A DNA stretch of 40,377 bases, taken from NCBI GenBank assembly GCA_902537325.1, contig CACBAT010000015.1:1-40377 (forward strand), in the 5' to 3' direction. Origin of the DNA: an uncultured Alphaproteobacteria bacterium (lineage in GTDB: Bacteria; Pseudomonadota; Alphaproteobacteria; HIMB59; GCA-002718135). The translations under genes and the position numbers were made by a program. The notes beneath the pieces are model-generated. The model was not told the origin of the DNA. It made no database searches and saw only the letters and a list, made by a program, of their open reading frames with translations. Below, one piece after another: positions 16,686 to 25,961 of the stretch (position 1 is its first letter; every line of letters starts with the position of its first letter).

Positions 16686-17672
16686 ATGAATAATAAAATT
16701 CCTAATTTTGTAAAAACTAATCAGTTTGGTTTACTTATTTTGGTAATTGTATTTATTTGTATTTTTTCCTTTTCAACTGATGGATTTACTTCAAGATTCA
16801 ATATTTATGCTCTCTCAAGAGTAGTTGCTCTAGATATAATGATTGGTTTAGCAATGATGGTAGTTATACTTACTGGAGGTTTAAATCTATCTCTAGGTGC
16901 TTTAGGTGTTTCTGCAGCAATGTTTGGTGGTTGGTGTATGGAAAGTATGGGAATTCCTATTTCTATTACAATCATTTTAGTTTTAGCTTTTGGTTCATTT
17001 CTAGGGTGGATTAATGGATTTGTAACTGTTAGAACAGGTGTTCATAGTTTCATTGTTACACTGGCAACGATGAGTATTTATTTTGGCTTCATGACCTTGC
17101 TTACTGAAGCAGAAGCTTTCAGAAAACTACCAGAGGCTTTTACTGATTTTGGAAGTTTAAAACTTTTCAATAAATATATTTCACCATTACTAATTATCAG
17201 TGTGCTGACTTGTTTTGTACTTTATTACATTTTTAAATACACTGATATTGGCCGAAAGCTTATCGCAGCTGGAGCTAATCCTGATGCTGCTGAATTATCA
17301 GGTATTTCTGTAGATAGAATGTTTATTTATTGTCATATGCTGTCAGGCTTCTTAGCAGCACTAGCTGGCATAATGTTAACAGCAAGAATTGGTGCTGCAA
17401 TTCCGTCTATGGCTGGTCATCTTGGATTTGATTGGTTATTACCTGCTTTTTTAGCTCCAGTATTAGGTGGAACACTTCTTTCAGGAGGTAAGGTTACAGT
17501 TTTTGGAACAATGCTAGGAGCAATTCTTGTTACATTAATAAATAATGGATTATACTTAATCGATGTAGGTGAATTCTGGGTAAGGTTTTTTCTTGGTATC
17601 ATATTATTAGGAGCTGTTCTTCTTGATAGAGCCAGGGAATATTTTACTGTTAAAAATTCAATTGTTTCATGA
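16686..17672 (+). CDS. Sugar ABC transporter permease (RbsC type) 1
   Basis: Membrane subunit of the CUT2 importer, 328 residues with about eight to ten hydrophobic helices. Family features include the LTGGLNLSLGALG stretch in the first third, GWINGFVTVRTGVHSFIVTLATM in the middle (quoted in part), and the C-terminal LLPAFLAPVLGGTLLSGGK motif found in RbsC/XylH-like permeases. There is no Shine-Dalgarno: the ATG touches the T run of the terminator. Its stop overlaps the second permease's start as ATGA. Having two non-identical RbsC-type permeases implies a heterodimeric channel. Confidence 0.9.
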   Translation: MNNKIPNFVKTNQFGLLILVIVFICIFSFSTDGFTSRFNIYALSRVVALDIMIGLAMMVVILTGGLNLSLGALGVSAAMFGGWCMESMGIPISITIILVLAFGSFLGWINGFVTVRTGVHSFIVTLATMSIYFGFMTLLTEAEAFRKLPEAFTDFGSLKLFNKYISPLLIISVLTCFVLYYIFKYTDIGRKLIAAGANPDAAELSGISVDRMFIYCHMLSGFLAALAGIMLTARIGAAIPSMAGHLGFDWLLPAFLAPVLGGTLLSGGKVTVFGTMLGAILVTLINNGLYLIDVGEFWVRFFLGIILLGAVLLDRAREYFTVKNSIVS

Positions 17673-18637
17673 GCGCGCTTTTAAAAAAAGATTGGTTTGG
17701 ACTTGGCTTAGTTTTAATTTTTGGTTCAATCTTAATTTCATTGTTTAAACCTGCATTTATTTCTCCATTTAATTTATATGTTTTAATGCTGAGTGTTAGT
17801 TTGATGCTCGTTGTAGCAATGTCACAAATGATTATCATTGCAATTGGTCAAATGAACTTATCTGTTGGGGCAATTGGTGGCTTAGTTGCGATTTCATTTA
17901 CAGGCTTGATGGAAGTTTATAGTATGTCTATTTTACCTGCTGTTCTCATTGGATTATTAATTGGTCTTGCTTGTGGTTTTATAAATGGATACATCACTGT
18001 TAAAACTGGCATATCAGCTTTTATTATTACCCTTGCTACACTTTACATTTTTAAAGGAATGAATTTAGGAATAACAGAGGCTCAACCTTTTTATGAAATT
18101 CCTGAGGCTGTTAAATTTTTTGGAAATGCAAAAATCTTTGGCCCTATACCTTACTTAGTTATTATACCAATTATTATAACTGTGCTGATGTGGATTTTAA
18201 TGAATAGAACATCACTTGGAAGGTATATGCTAGCATACGGAAATAATGTACAATCATCAGAACTAATAGGAATATCTTCAACAAAAATAGTTATTTATGC
18301 TCATGTTATATCAGGCCTTTTAGCTGCTATCGGTGGAATGTTAGTGGTTTGTAGATTACAACTTGGGACACCCAATATAGGTGATTCTTGGCTATTACCT
18401 TCATTTGCTGCTCCGGTAATTGGAGGCGCTATACTTGCTGGTGGAAAAGTAGATGTTATTGCTACTGCCTTTGGTGTGATATTAGTTTCTATAATTTCTC
18501 AAGCTTTAGTAATTTTTAAAATTGATCCATTTTTTGTCCAAATATTTTTAGGATTTATGATTTTATTAGCAGTATTTATAAATAGATACAGAGAATATAG
18601 AGAAGAGAGAAGAACAAAGGTTTTTTCAGATGAGTGA
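17669..18637 (+). CDS. Sugar ABC transporter permease (RbsC type) 2
   Basis: Second CUT2 permease, 322 residues with the same order of motifs as its neighbour: IAIGQMNLSVGAIG early, GFINGYITVKTGISAFIITL in the middle and SFAAPVIGGAILAGGK near the end. The two permeases are clearly paralogous but diverged. The start overlaps the preceding stop (ATGA) and the end overlaps the ATPase gene by 8 bases, so the transport genes are translationally linked. Transport role is firm; sugar identity follows from the operon. Confidence 0.9.
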   Translation: MSALLKKDWFGLGLVLIFGSILISLFKPAFISPFNLYVLMLSVSLMLVVAMSQMIIIAIGQMNLSVGAIGGLVAISFTGLMEVYSMSILPAVLIGLLIGLACGFINGYITVKTGISAFIITLATLYIFKGMNLGITEAQPFYEIPEAVKFFGNAKIFGPIPYLVIIPIIITVLMWILMNRTSLGRYMLAYGNNVQSSELIGISSTKIVIYAHVISGLLAAIGGMLVVCRLQLGTPNIGDSWLLPSFAAPVIGGAILAGGKVDVIATAFGVILVSIISQALVIFKIDPFFVQIFLGFMILLAVFINRYREYREERRTKVFSDE

Positions 18638-20138
18638 TTATATTTTAGAACTCAATAACATTACAAAAAATTTTCCTGGTGTTAAAGCTCTTGATAATGC
18701 AAACTTTAGACTCAAAAAAAAATCAATCCACGCACTTCTTGGTGAAAATGGAGCAGGAAAATCTACATTAATTAAAATTATTACAGGAGTATATAATCAA
18801 AATGAAGGAAAGCTATTTTTAAATAATCAAGAGAAGTCTTTTTCTTCGCCTAATGAAGCAATGAATGCTGGAATTTCAGTTGTGCACCAAGAGAGAAATT
18901 TAATTAGGAGATTTTCAGTTGGTGAAAATTTAATGTTAACCAACCTTCCTAAAAATAATTTAGGATTAATTGATTATAATACTGTTGCCAAAGAATCAAA
19001 AAAATGGCTCGATATTATGGAGTTGGATATAGATCCAAATACAATAGTATCAGATTTAACAGTTGCAAAAATGCAACTATGTGAAATAGCTAAAGCCTTA
19101 TCCTTAGAATCAAAAATACTATTATTAGATGAGCCAACTTCATCATTATCCCCACAAGATACAAAAAATTTATTTGCATTACTTAAACGATTAGTTGCTG
19201 AACAAGATGTAAGTATAGTATTTGTTAGTCACAAATTAGAGGAAGTATTTGAAATTTGTGATGAAGTTACTGTTTTGAGAGATGGTAAAAATGCTTGTGA
19301 GTCTGAACAAATTACTAATCTTAATAGACAGAAACTTGTTAAATTAATGATTGGTAGAGATGAACAAATAATTAAATCTAAGAAAAATATTGATTTTACA
19401 GATGAAAGTTTACTAGATTTACAATCAATAAATACTGACCTTGGTCATAAAAATATTAATTTAAATTTAAAAAAAGGTGAAATACTTGGATTATACGGTT
19501 TAGTTGGTGCAGGAAGAACAGAATTAATAAAATGTGTACTTGGGTTAGATAAAATTAATTCTGGACAGATTTTACTCAACAATAAAGAAATTAAAATTAA
19601 GTCTCCAAAAGATGCACTAGAAAAATATAAAATTGGATACATAAGTGAAGACAGAAAAAAAGAGGGATTAATTCTAATGCATGATGTTTTATCCAATGCT
19701 GGAATAACAGTCTGGTCAAATTTGAAAAAAATATTATCCTTTTTAAATGACAGTATTGTTTACAATAAAGTAGATCCTTATGTGAAACAACTTGAAGTAA
19801 AAACACCTTCATACCAACAAATCGTTTCTAATTTATCTGGAGGTAATCAGCAAAAAATTAGTGTAGCTAAATGGCTAGCTTCTGGAACTGATATATTATT
19901 TATTGATGAACCTACAGTTGGTATAGATATAAAAACAAAATCTTACCTTCATGAATTAATTATTGAACTATCTTTAAAAGGCACATCAATAATTTTAATT
20001 ACCAGTGATATGCCTGAAATGATTAGCTTAGCAGATAGAATTATAACAATGAAAGATTTTAAGGTAGTTGGTGAAACTATCAATAATCATAACTATGAAG
20101 AAATGAGTTCATCAATTATGGGTAATATTCATGAATAA
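18630..20138 (+). CDS. Sugar ABC transporter ATPase with two nucleotide-binding domains (RbsA type)
   Basis: 502-residue fused ATPase of the CUT2 importer. Domain 1 has Walker A GENGAGKST (38-46), a weak signature (SDLTVAKMQL) and Walker B ILLLDEPTS. Domain 2 has a degenerate Walker A (GLVGAGRTELIK) but a good signature LSGGNQQKISVAKW and Walker B ILFIDEPTVGID. This asymmetry is normal for RbsA/MglA/AraG. It overlaps the permease gene upstream by 8 bases and the aldo/keto reductase gene downstream by 8 bases, tying transport directly to fucose oxidation. Confidence 0.93.
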   Translation: MSDYILELNNITKNFPGVKALDNANFRLKKKSIHALLGENGAGKSTLIKIITGVYNQNEGKLFLNNQEKSFSSPNEAMNAGISVVHQERNLIRRFSVGENLMLTNLPKNNLGLIDYNTVAKESKKWLDIMELDIDPNTIVSDLTVAKMQLCEIAKALSLESKILLLDEPTSSLSPQDTKNLFALLKRLVAEQDVSIVFVSHKLEEVFEICDEVTVLRDGKNACESEQITNLNRQKLVKLMIGRDEQIIKSKKNIDFTDESLLDLQSINTDLGHKNINLNLKKGEILGLYGLVGAGRTELIKCVLGLDKINSGQILLNNKEIKIKSPKDALEKYKIGYISEDRKKEGLILMHDVLSNAGITVWSNLKKILSFLNDSIVYNKVDPYVKQLEVKTPSYQQIVSNLSGGNQQKISVAKWLASGTDILFIDEPTVGIDIKTKSYLHELIIELSLKGTSIILITSDMPEMISLADRIITMKDFKVVGETINNHNYEEMSSSIMGNIHE

Positions 20139-21132
20139 AAGACAGCTTGGAAAAACTGATATAAACTTAACAGCTATTGGTTTTGGTGGAGCACCCTTAG
20201 GCAATTTATTTGAAAATCTTGATGAACGAAATTGCTATGACATACTTGAAAAAAGCTATGAAAAAGGAATCAATATTTATGATACATCACCTTTATATGG
20301 TTATGGATTAAGTGAACATAGATTAGGAAATTTTTTAAAAACTGTAGATGAGGATAGTTATTTTTTATCAACCAAAGTTGGAAGATATCTTACACCAGCA
20401 AAAAAAAATAATATAGATAGAGGGAGATTTGCAGGAAGTTTAAATTTTTCTCCTAATCTCGATTACTCTTATGACGGTGTGATGAGAGCATTTGAGCAAT
20501 CATTACTAAGATTAGCTGTTTCAAAAGTAGATATTTGTTTAATTCATGATGTAGATCGATTTAATTTTGGTGACGAGGTTGATCATTATTTTAAATTAGC
20601 AATGGATGGCGCCTATAAAGCCGTTCAAAAACTAAAAGAAGAAAAAGTAATTAAAGCTATTGGAGTAGGAGTAAATGACTCTGATATATGTGCAAGATTT
20701 GCAAATGCAGGCGATTTTGATTGTATGGTTCTTGCAGGCAGATATTCATTATTGGATCAAAACGCTCTTAATGATTTTTTCCCTATTGCTGAAAAAAATA
20801 ATATAGGAATTATTCTTGCAGGAATTTTTAATTCAGGAGTTTTAGCTAAAGGTGTAGGTGAAAATATTACTTATTTTTATGATAAAATTCCAGAAGAAGT
20901 TAAACAACGATACTTAAAAATTGCAAATATTTGTAAAAAATATGATGTGCCTGTTCCGGCAGCAGCAATACAATTTTGCTATACTAATAAACTTGTCACC
21001 TCCATGATTTTAGGCATGGATAGGCTTGATCAAGTGGAGCAAAACTTAGAATTTTTAAATTTTCCTATTCCTGAAGATTTGTGGAAAGATTTACTTAATG
21101 AAAAACTAATTGATGAAAGATGTCCAATATGA
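20131..21132 (+). CDS. Aldo/keto reductase, probable L-fucose (D-threo-aldose) 1-dehydrogenase
   Basis: 333-residue TIM-barrel NAD(P)-dependent oxidoreductase. Start pattern RQLGKTDINLTAIGFGGAPL, and the catalytic tetrad Asp51 (IYDTSPLYG), Tyr56, Lys82 and His139 (CLIHD). The IGFGGAPLGNL start and YGYGLSEHRLG segment (57-66) are typical of the D-threo-aldose/L-fucose dehydrogenase subgroup. It would oxidise the anomeric carbon of L-fucose to the lactone, the first step of the non-phosphorylated fucose pathway. It overlaps the transporter ATPase gene by 8 bases and is followed by fuconate dehydratase and fuconolactonase, which strongly supports the substrate. Confidence 0.87.
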   Translation: MNKRQLGKTDINLTAIGFGGAPLGNLFENLDERNCYDILEKSYEKGINIYDTSPLYGYGLSEHRLGNFLKTVDEDSYFLSTKVGRYLTPAKKNNIDRGRFAGSLNFSPNLDYSYDGVMRAFEQSLLRLAVSKVDICLIHDVDRFNFGDEVDHYFKLAMDGAYKAVQKLKEEKVIKAIGVGVNDSDICARFANAGDFDCMVLAGRYSLLDQNALNDFFPIAEKNNIGIILAGIFNSGVLAKGVGENITYFYDKIPEEVKQRYLKIANICKKYDVPVPAAAIQFCYTNKLVTSMILGMDRLDQVEQNLEFLNFPIPEDLWKDLLNEKLIDERCPI

Positions 21133-22415
21133 AAATAATTGATATTAAAACTCAGGATATTCGTTTTCCAACATCAAAAGATAATTTGGGAACTGATGCT
21201 GTTCATGTTGATTGTGACTACTCTGCAACTTATGTTACAATATTTACTGATCAAAAAGATTTAACTGGTATTGGATTAACCTTTACTATTGGAAAAGGCA
21301 ATGATCTTTGTTGTACCGTCATAGAATATTTTAAAGAATTTATAATTGGAAAAAATGTTGAAGAAATAGAAAAGGATATTGCATCCATATGGGAAAAAAT
21401 TACAAACCACAGTCAATTAAGATGGGTAGGACCACAAAAAGGTGTAACACATCTTGCAGCTGCAGCTTTTTTTAATGCAATATGGGATTTAATTTCTAAA
21501 TTTCATAAAAAACCTCTTTGGAGATACATAATAGAATTAGAAACAAGAGATTTATTAGATAAACTCTCTTTTTCTTATATTGACGATGTAATTACTAAAG
21601 ATGAAGCAGCTAAAATAATTGATCAGAAAAAAACAAATTTACCTTCAAATTTAGACGATTTAAATTCCACTATTTTTCCAGCATATACAACAGCAGCTGG
21701 TTGGTTAGGATATTCAGATGAAAAAATGAAAAGAATAGTTGAAGAAAATTTAATTAAGGGCTGGACTCATTTTAAAATGAAAGTTGGTCAAGATATAGAA
21801 AGGGATATCCATCGTTGTAAGTTAGTAAGAGAATTAATCGGTAATAAAAATAAATTAATGGTAGATTCTAATCAAATCTGGAGTGTAAATGAGACTATAG
21901 AAAATATTGGAAAACTAAAACAGTTCGATATTTTATTCTATGAAGAACCAACCAACCCTGATGATGTATTAGGTTTTAAAAAAATTAAACATGCACACCC
22001 TGACGTTAATCTTGCAACTGGAGAAATGATACAAAATAAAGTTATGTTTAAACAATTTATAGAACACAAATCTTTAGATTACTGCCAAATTGATAGTTGT
22101 AGAATAGCAAGTATAAATGAAATTTTACCAGTTCTTTTAATAGCTAGTAAGTTTAATACCCCCGTTATACCTCATGCAGGTGGTGTTGGTTTATGTGAAT
22201 ATGTTCAGCATTTAAATCTAATCAACAAGTTTATAATTTCAAATCATGATTTATTATTAAGTGAATATGCAGAAAGCTGTTCTGAACATTTTGAAAATCC
22301 AGCAATAATTAAAGATGGTGGATATGTAACGCCTACAAATCCAGGGTATTCTGTAAAAATTAAAGATAGTTCTCTTAATGAATTTGATTATAATAATGGT
22401 ACTTATTGGAAATAA
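21129..22415 (+). CDS. fucD: L-fuconate dehydratase (enolase superfamily)
   Basis: Removes water from L-fuconate to give 2-keto-3-deoxy-L-fuconate. In 428-residue numbering, the start DIRFPTSKDNLGTDAVH and DYSATYV are hallmarks of fuconate dehydratase. The Mg site and acid/base residues are Lys216 and Lys218 (FKMK), Asp246 (MVDSN), Glu272 (YEEP), Glu299 (TGE) and His349 (IPHAGG), spaced as in the Xanthomonas enzyme. The ATG at 21129 overlaps the preceding stop as ATGA; an in-frame ATG at 21120 would add three residues and cannot be excluded. Length and motif set are complete, so function is among the surest in the operon. Confidence 0.93.
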   Translation: MKIIDIKTQDIRFPTSKDNLGTDAVHVDCDYSATYVTIFTDQKDLTGIGLTFTIGKGNDLCCTVIEYFKEFIIGKNVEEIEKDIASIWEKITNHSQLRWVGPQKGVTHLAAAAFFNAIWDLISKFHKKPLWRYIIELETRDLLDKLSFSYIDDVITKDEAAKIIDQKKTNLPSNLDDLNSTIFPAYTTAAGWLGYSDEKMKRIVEENLIKGWTHFKMKVGQDIERDIHRCKLVRELIGNKNKLMVDSNQIWSVNETIENIGKLKQFDILFYEEPTNPDDVLGFKKIKHAHPDVNLATGEMIQNKVMFKQFIEHKSLDYCQIDSCRIASINEILPVLLIASKFNTPVIPHAGGVGLCEYVQHLNLINKFIISNHDLLLSEYAESCSEHFENPAIIKDGGYVTPTNPGYSVKIKDSSLNEFDYNNGTYWK

Positions 22416-23240
22416 ATGTACGTAGATAGTCATCAACATTTTTGGAAACTTTCAAGAGGAGATTACTCATGGATGACCCCAGATATGAAAGTCTTATATA
22501 AAGATTTTTTTCCAGAAGATCTTGAGCCACTTATAAAACAAAAAAATATAACTAAAACAGTAATTGTCCAAGCTGCTGACACTGTTGCTGAAACAGAATT
22601 TACATTAAGTTTAGCATCTAAATATGAATTTATTGTAGGTGTGGTGGGTTGGGTTGCTTTAGATAGTAACAATGCTAAAGATGACATTGATAAACTGTGT
22701 GAGAATAAATTTTTAAAAGGTTTTAGACCTATGATACATGATATTCAAGATGATGCTTGGATGTTAAATGATCACCTAAAAGAAAATATAAATTATTTAA
22801 ATACAAAAAATTTAACTTTTGATGCTTTAGTTCGACCAAATCATCTTCAACATCTTATACAATTTGTTAAAAAATATGATTTCCTTCCTATAGTTATTGA
22901 TCATATTGCTAAGCCCGTGATTACTAAGTCTGAAATTGACCAATGGAAAAAAGATATGACTGAACTATCAAATGCAAGTAATGTTTATTGTAAATTCTCT
23001 GGAATTCTCACTGAAGTTGGTCCAGATTATACAAAAGAACAGCTTGATCCTTATATTGATTTTATTCTTAATACTTTTGGATCTGATAAATTAATGTGGG
23101 GAAGTGATTGGCCTGTTTTAACAATGGCAGATAACTATTCAAATTGGTTTGATTTAGCAATGAATTATTGCAATTCTTTTTCTGAAGACGAAAAAAATAA
23201 AATATTTGCTCAAAATGCAACTCAATTTTATAGTCTTTAA
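22416..23240 (+). CDS. Amidohydrolase, probable L-fuconolactonase
   Basis: 274-residue metal-dependent hydrolase of the amidohydrolase-2/lactonase group. N-terminal metal motif DSHQHFW (His6, His8), a mid-protein VIDHIAKP motif, and the C-terminal MWGSDWPV with its catalytic Asp. These are the features of COG3618 sugar lactonases. It would open L-fucono-1,5-lactone to L-fuconate, between the dehydrogenase and the dehydratase encoded just upstream. The ATG follows the dehydratase stop with no gap. The C-terminus ends soon after the Asp motif, as is usual. Confidence 0.9.
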   Translation: MYVDSHQHFWKLSRGDYSWMTPDMKVLYKDFFPEDLEPLIKQKNITKTVIVQAADTVAETEFTLSLASKYEFIVGVVGWVALDSNNAKDDIDKLCENKFLKGFRPMIHDIQDDAWMLNDHLKENINYLNTKNLTFDALVRPNHLQHLIQFVKKYDFLPIVIDHIAKPVITKSEIDQWKKDMTELSNASNVYCKFSGILTEVGPDYTKEQLDPYIDFILNTFGSDKLMWGSDWPVLTMADNYSNWFDLAMNYCNSFSEDEKNKIFAQNATQFYSL

Positions 23241-23271
23241 AAGATTATATAAATTTAAATTTAATTAAGTG

Positions 23272-24732
23272 ATGAAACAAAACTATTTTGAGCCAACTTG
23301 GTCATCAATAAAACAACATCAAACACCAAATTGGTTTAAAAAAGCAAAGTTTGGTATTTATGCGCATTGGGGAATCTATTCTGTTCCAGCTGCTGGACCC
23401 AATGTTACGTGGTATCCTTATTGGATGTATAGGCCACCTAGTCCTCAGTTTGATTATCATTGTAAACATTATGGTCATCCATCTAAATTTGGATACAAAG
23501 ATTTTATACCAATGTTTACTGCTGAAAAATTTAATGCAGAAGAGTGGGCAGATTTATATTATCGATCTGGAGCAAAATTTGCTGGACCAGTAGCAGAACA
23601 TCATGATGGTTTTCCAATGTGGAATTGTTCTGATACCGAATGGTGCGCATCCAAGATGGGGCCAAAAAGAGATATTGTTGGAGAACTTGAAAAAGCAATT
23701 AGAAATAAAGGAATGAAATATATGGTAGCAATGCATCATGCTGAAAACTGGTTTTTTTTCCCACACTGGAATAATGATTTTGATACATCAAAAAAGGAAT
23801 ATGAAAGTTTATATGGTGAACTTCACAATTTAGATTTAATAGGGAATCAGGCAGTATATCCGGATCATTGGGGTAGAAAAAATGAACATCAAGACAAGCC
23901 TAGTAAAGCTTTTCATGATAGATGGTTAAATAGGTTAAAAGAAGTAGTAGATAATTATAAACCAGACTATGTATGGTTTGATTTTGGAATTAGATTTATT
24001 CACGAAAAGTATAAAAAAGATTTTCTTTCATATTATTATAACAAAGAAACTGAGTGGGGTAATGAAGTAGTCGTATCTTATAAATGGCATGATCTTCCCC
24101 CCGGTTCTGGATTATTAGATCTTGAACTAGGAAGAGAGTCAGAATTAACTCACTATGATTGGATTACTGATACTACAGTCCACGATGGAAGTGCTTGGGC
24201 TTATATGAAGAATTCAAAATATAAAACCACGACAGATTTAGTTCACTACTTAATAGATAATGTTAGTAAAAATGGATACATGCTCTTAAATATTGGGCCA
24301 AAACCTGATGGAACAATTCCAGAAGAAGATAAAAATCTTTTAGAAGGTATTGGAAATTGGCTTGATGTAAATGGAGAAGCAATATTTGAAACAGAAACAT
24401 GGGATCAATATGGAGAAGGCCCAACTAAAATGAATGAAGCAGGACCTTTTTCAGATAACCGAGCAAAACTAATTTATACTGCTAAAGATTTTCGTTTCAC
24501 TACAAAAGATAATTTTTTGTATGCAACTGCATTAGGATGGCCTAGCAAAGAATTTACTATAGACAGTATCTATAAACTTTTTGATAATGAAATTGAAAGG
24601 GTAGAATTATTAGGAAGTAGTGATAAAGTAGAATGGAAACATACTAGAGATGGACTCCATATAACAAGACCAGATAATAAACCATGCGAGCATGCATATA
24701 GTTTCAAAATAACAAGAAAGGAATATTTATAA
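23272..24732 (+). CDS. Alpha-L-fucosidase, GH29, without signal peptide
   Basis: Retaining glycosidase releasing terminal alpha-L-fucose. Motifs in 486-residue numbering: KFGIYAHWGIYSVPA (26-40), EHHDGFPMW (109-117), the nucleophile in VWFDFG (Asp237) and NGYMLLNIGPKPDG in the second half. The C-terminal 90 residues resemble the beta-sandwich tail of the family. No signal peptide or lipobox is present, so the enzyme should stay in the cytoplasm and act on imported fucosides. The frame also has a GTG at 23269; the ATG at 23272 is the likelier start. A 31-base AT-rich gap precedes it, and the stop directly abuts the mutarotase ATG. Confidence 0.93.
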   Translation: MKQNYFEPTWSSIKQHQTPNWFKKAKFGIYAHWGIYSVPAAGPNVTWYPYWMYRPPSPQFDYHCKHYGHPSKFGYKDFIPMFTAEKFNAEEWADLYYRSGAKFAGPVAEHHDGFPMWNCSDTEWCASKMGPKRDIVGELEKAIRNKGMKYMVAMHHAENWFFFPHWNNDFDTSKKEYESLYGELHNLDLIGNQAVYPDHWGRKNEHQDKPSKAFHDRWLNRLKEVVDNYKPDYVWFDFGIRFIHEKYKKDFLSYYYNKETEWGNEVVVSYKWHDLPPGSGLLDLELGRESELTHYDWITDTTVHDGSAWAYMKNSKYKTTTDLVHYLIDNVSKNGYMLLNIGPKPDGTIPEEDKNLLEGIGNWLDVNGEAIFETETWDQYGEGPTKMNEAGPFSDNRAKLIYTAKDFRFTTKDNFLYATALGWPSKEFTIDSIYKLFDNEIERVELLGSSDKVEWKHTRDGLHITRPDNKPCEHAYSFKITRKEYL

Positions 24733-25056
24733 ATGATTAGATTAGGTATGACTCTTGGAATTAAAGAGGAAAAAATAGAAGAATATAAAAAACTTCATGC
24801 AAATGTTTGGCCTGAAGTCTTAGAAAATCTAACAGATCTTAATTTTAAGAATTATTCGATATATTTGCATAAAAATACTCTTTTTGGATATGTTGAATAT
24901 CATGGAGACAATCTTGATAGAGACAATAAGCTAATGGCTTCGAACCCTAAAGTTCAAGAGTGGTGGAGTGTTTGTGGGCCATGTCAAATTCCAGATCCAA
25001 ATAGAAAAAAAGGAGAATGGTGGTCTAGTATGGAAGAAGTTTTTCATCACGACTAA
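24733..25056 (+). CDS. L-rhamnose/L-fucose mutarotase family protein
   Basis: 107-residue ferredoxin-like dimeric mutarotase of the RhaM family. The family pattern is complete: LHANVWPEVL at 21-30 with the active-site His22, the YSIYLHKN and VEYHGDN strands, a WW pair with PxPDPN (near 78-90) and the terminal EEVFHHD. It interconverts sugar anomers so that the dehydrogenase receives the right form. RhaM-family proteins are named for rhamnose, but placement between fucosidase and the fucose-oxidation genes argues for L-fucose here. The ATG immediately follows the fucosidase stop. Confidence 0.9.
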   Translation: MIRLGMTLGIKEEKIEEYKKLHANVWPEVLENLTDLNFKNYSIYLHKNTLFGYVEYHGDNLDRDNKLMASNPKVQEWWSVCGPCQIPDPNRKKGEWWSSMEEVFHHD

Positions 25057-25064
25057 AATTAAAT

Positions 25065-25961
25065 ATGAAAACAAAAATTTGCTCAGTTGGTGAATGTATG
25101 ATTGAAATTGCCAATACTAAGAATAACATTTTTCAGCAATCATTTGCTGGTGATACGCTAAATTTTTGTAATTATATTGACAAAGAATATTTTGATGTCT
25201 CTTTTCTTACAGCAATTGGTAAAACTAGTTTAAACAAATCAGTTTTGGAATTTATAAATTCAAAAAAAATTTCAACAAAATTAATCAAGCAAGTTAATAA
25301 TCATGAAATTGGTTTATATTTAATTAAGAATAAAAATAATGGAGAAAAAAAATTTTTTTATTGGAGAGATAATAGTGCAGCAAAAAATTATTTTAATAAG
25401 ATAGATTTTGTGTCATTATTTAAAAATTTGAAGAATTTTGATTATATATATTTTTCTGGAATTACACTTTCGATTATTGAACCATCTAAAATAAGTAATT
25501 TTGTTGATTTGTTAAAATTATTAAAGAACAAAAAAATAAAAATTATATTTGATTTTAATATTAGAATTAATCGATGGACTAAAAAAAATTTAAACAATTT
25601 TTTGCATTCTATTTTAAATTTTGTTGATATTTGTTTTATGTCAGGTGAAGATCTAAAATTTTGGAAAAATGACAATAGTTTAAGAATTTTTGAAAAATTA
25701 ATAAATAAATACAAAATAGATCATAGTATATTTAGACAAAATGCTAAATTAACTTACTCAATTCAAAATAAAAAAAAATATACAATAAGAAATAAATTTA
25801 TAAGAAAAGTAATTGATACTTCAGGAGCTGGAGATGGATTTAATGCTGCCTACGTATCAAATTTTATTATTCATAATGATCCAGCTTTAGCTCTAAAAGA
25901 AGCAAGTCTTCTGGGCTCGAAAATAATCATGCAAAAAGGAGCAATAGTTGATGTTAAATAG
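25065..25961 (+). CDS. kdgK: PfkB-family sugar kinase, probable 2-keto-3-deoxygluconate kinase
   Basis: 298-residue ribokinase-fold kinase. Start CSVGECMIEI and SFAGDTLNFC (26-35) match KdgK-type substrate-binding motifs, and DTSGAGDGFNAAY (251-263) holds the catalytic Asp257 and anion hole. It would phosphorylate KDG to KDPG for the aldolase encoded next; the two genes overlap. KDG would come from mannonate dehydratase at 14333-15520, not from fucose: the 6-deoxy fucose intermediate lacks a C6 hydroxyl. The protein is strongly Asn/Lys/Ile-rich compared with the binding proteins, in keeping with AT bias and modest expression. Confidence 0.87.
   Translation: MKTKICSVGECMIEIANTKNNIFQQSFAGDTLNFCNYIDKEYFDVSFLTAIGKTSLNKSVLEFINSKKISTKLIKQVNNHEIGLYLIKNKNNGEKKFFYWRDNSAAKNYFNKIDFVSLFKNLKNFDYIYFSGITLSIIEPSKISNFVDLLKLLKNKKIKIIFDFNIRINRWTKKNLNNFLHSILNFVDICFMSGEDLKFWKNDNSLRIFEKLINKYKIDHSIFRQNAKLTYSIQNKKKYTIRNKFIRKVIDTSGAGDGFNAAYVSNFIIHNDPALALKEASLLGSKIIMQKGAIVDVK

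Noticed and set aside
18630..20138. Degenerate second Walker A and first signature in the RbsA-type ATPase as a sign of inactivation
   Set aside because: This asymmetry is normal for RbsA/MglA/AraG fused ATPases.
23241..23271. Palindromes AAATTTAAATTT and TTAATTAA before the fucosidase gene, as a possible operator or internal promoter
   Set aside because: Perfect AT-only palindromes of this size are expected by chance at this base composition, and there is no spaced repeat or -35 box.
23351..23593. 80-residue plus-strand frame inside the fucosidase gene
   Set aside because: Fully nested in a gene with intact GH29 motifs; no family resemblance of its own.
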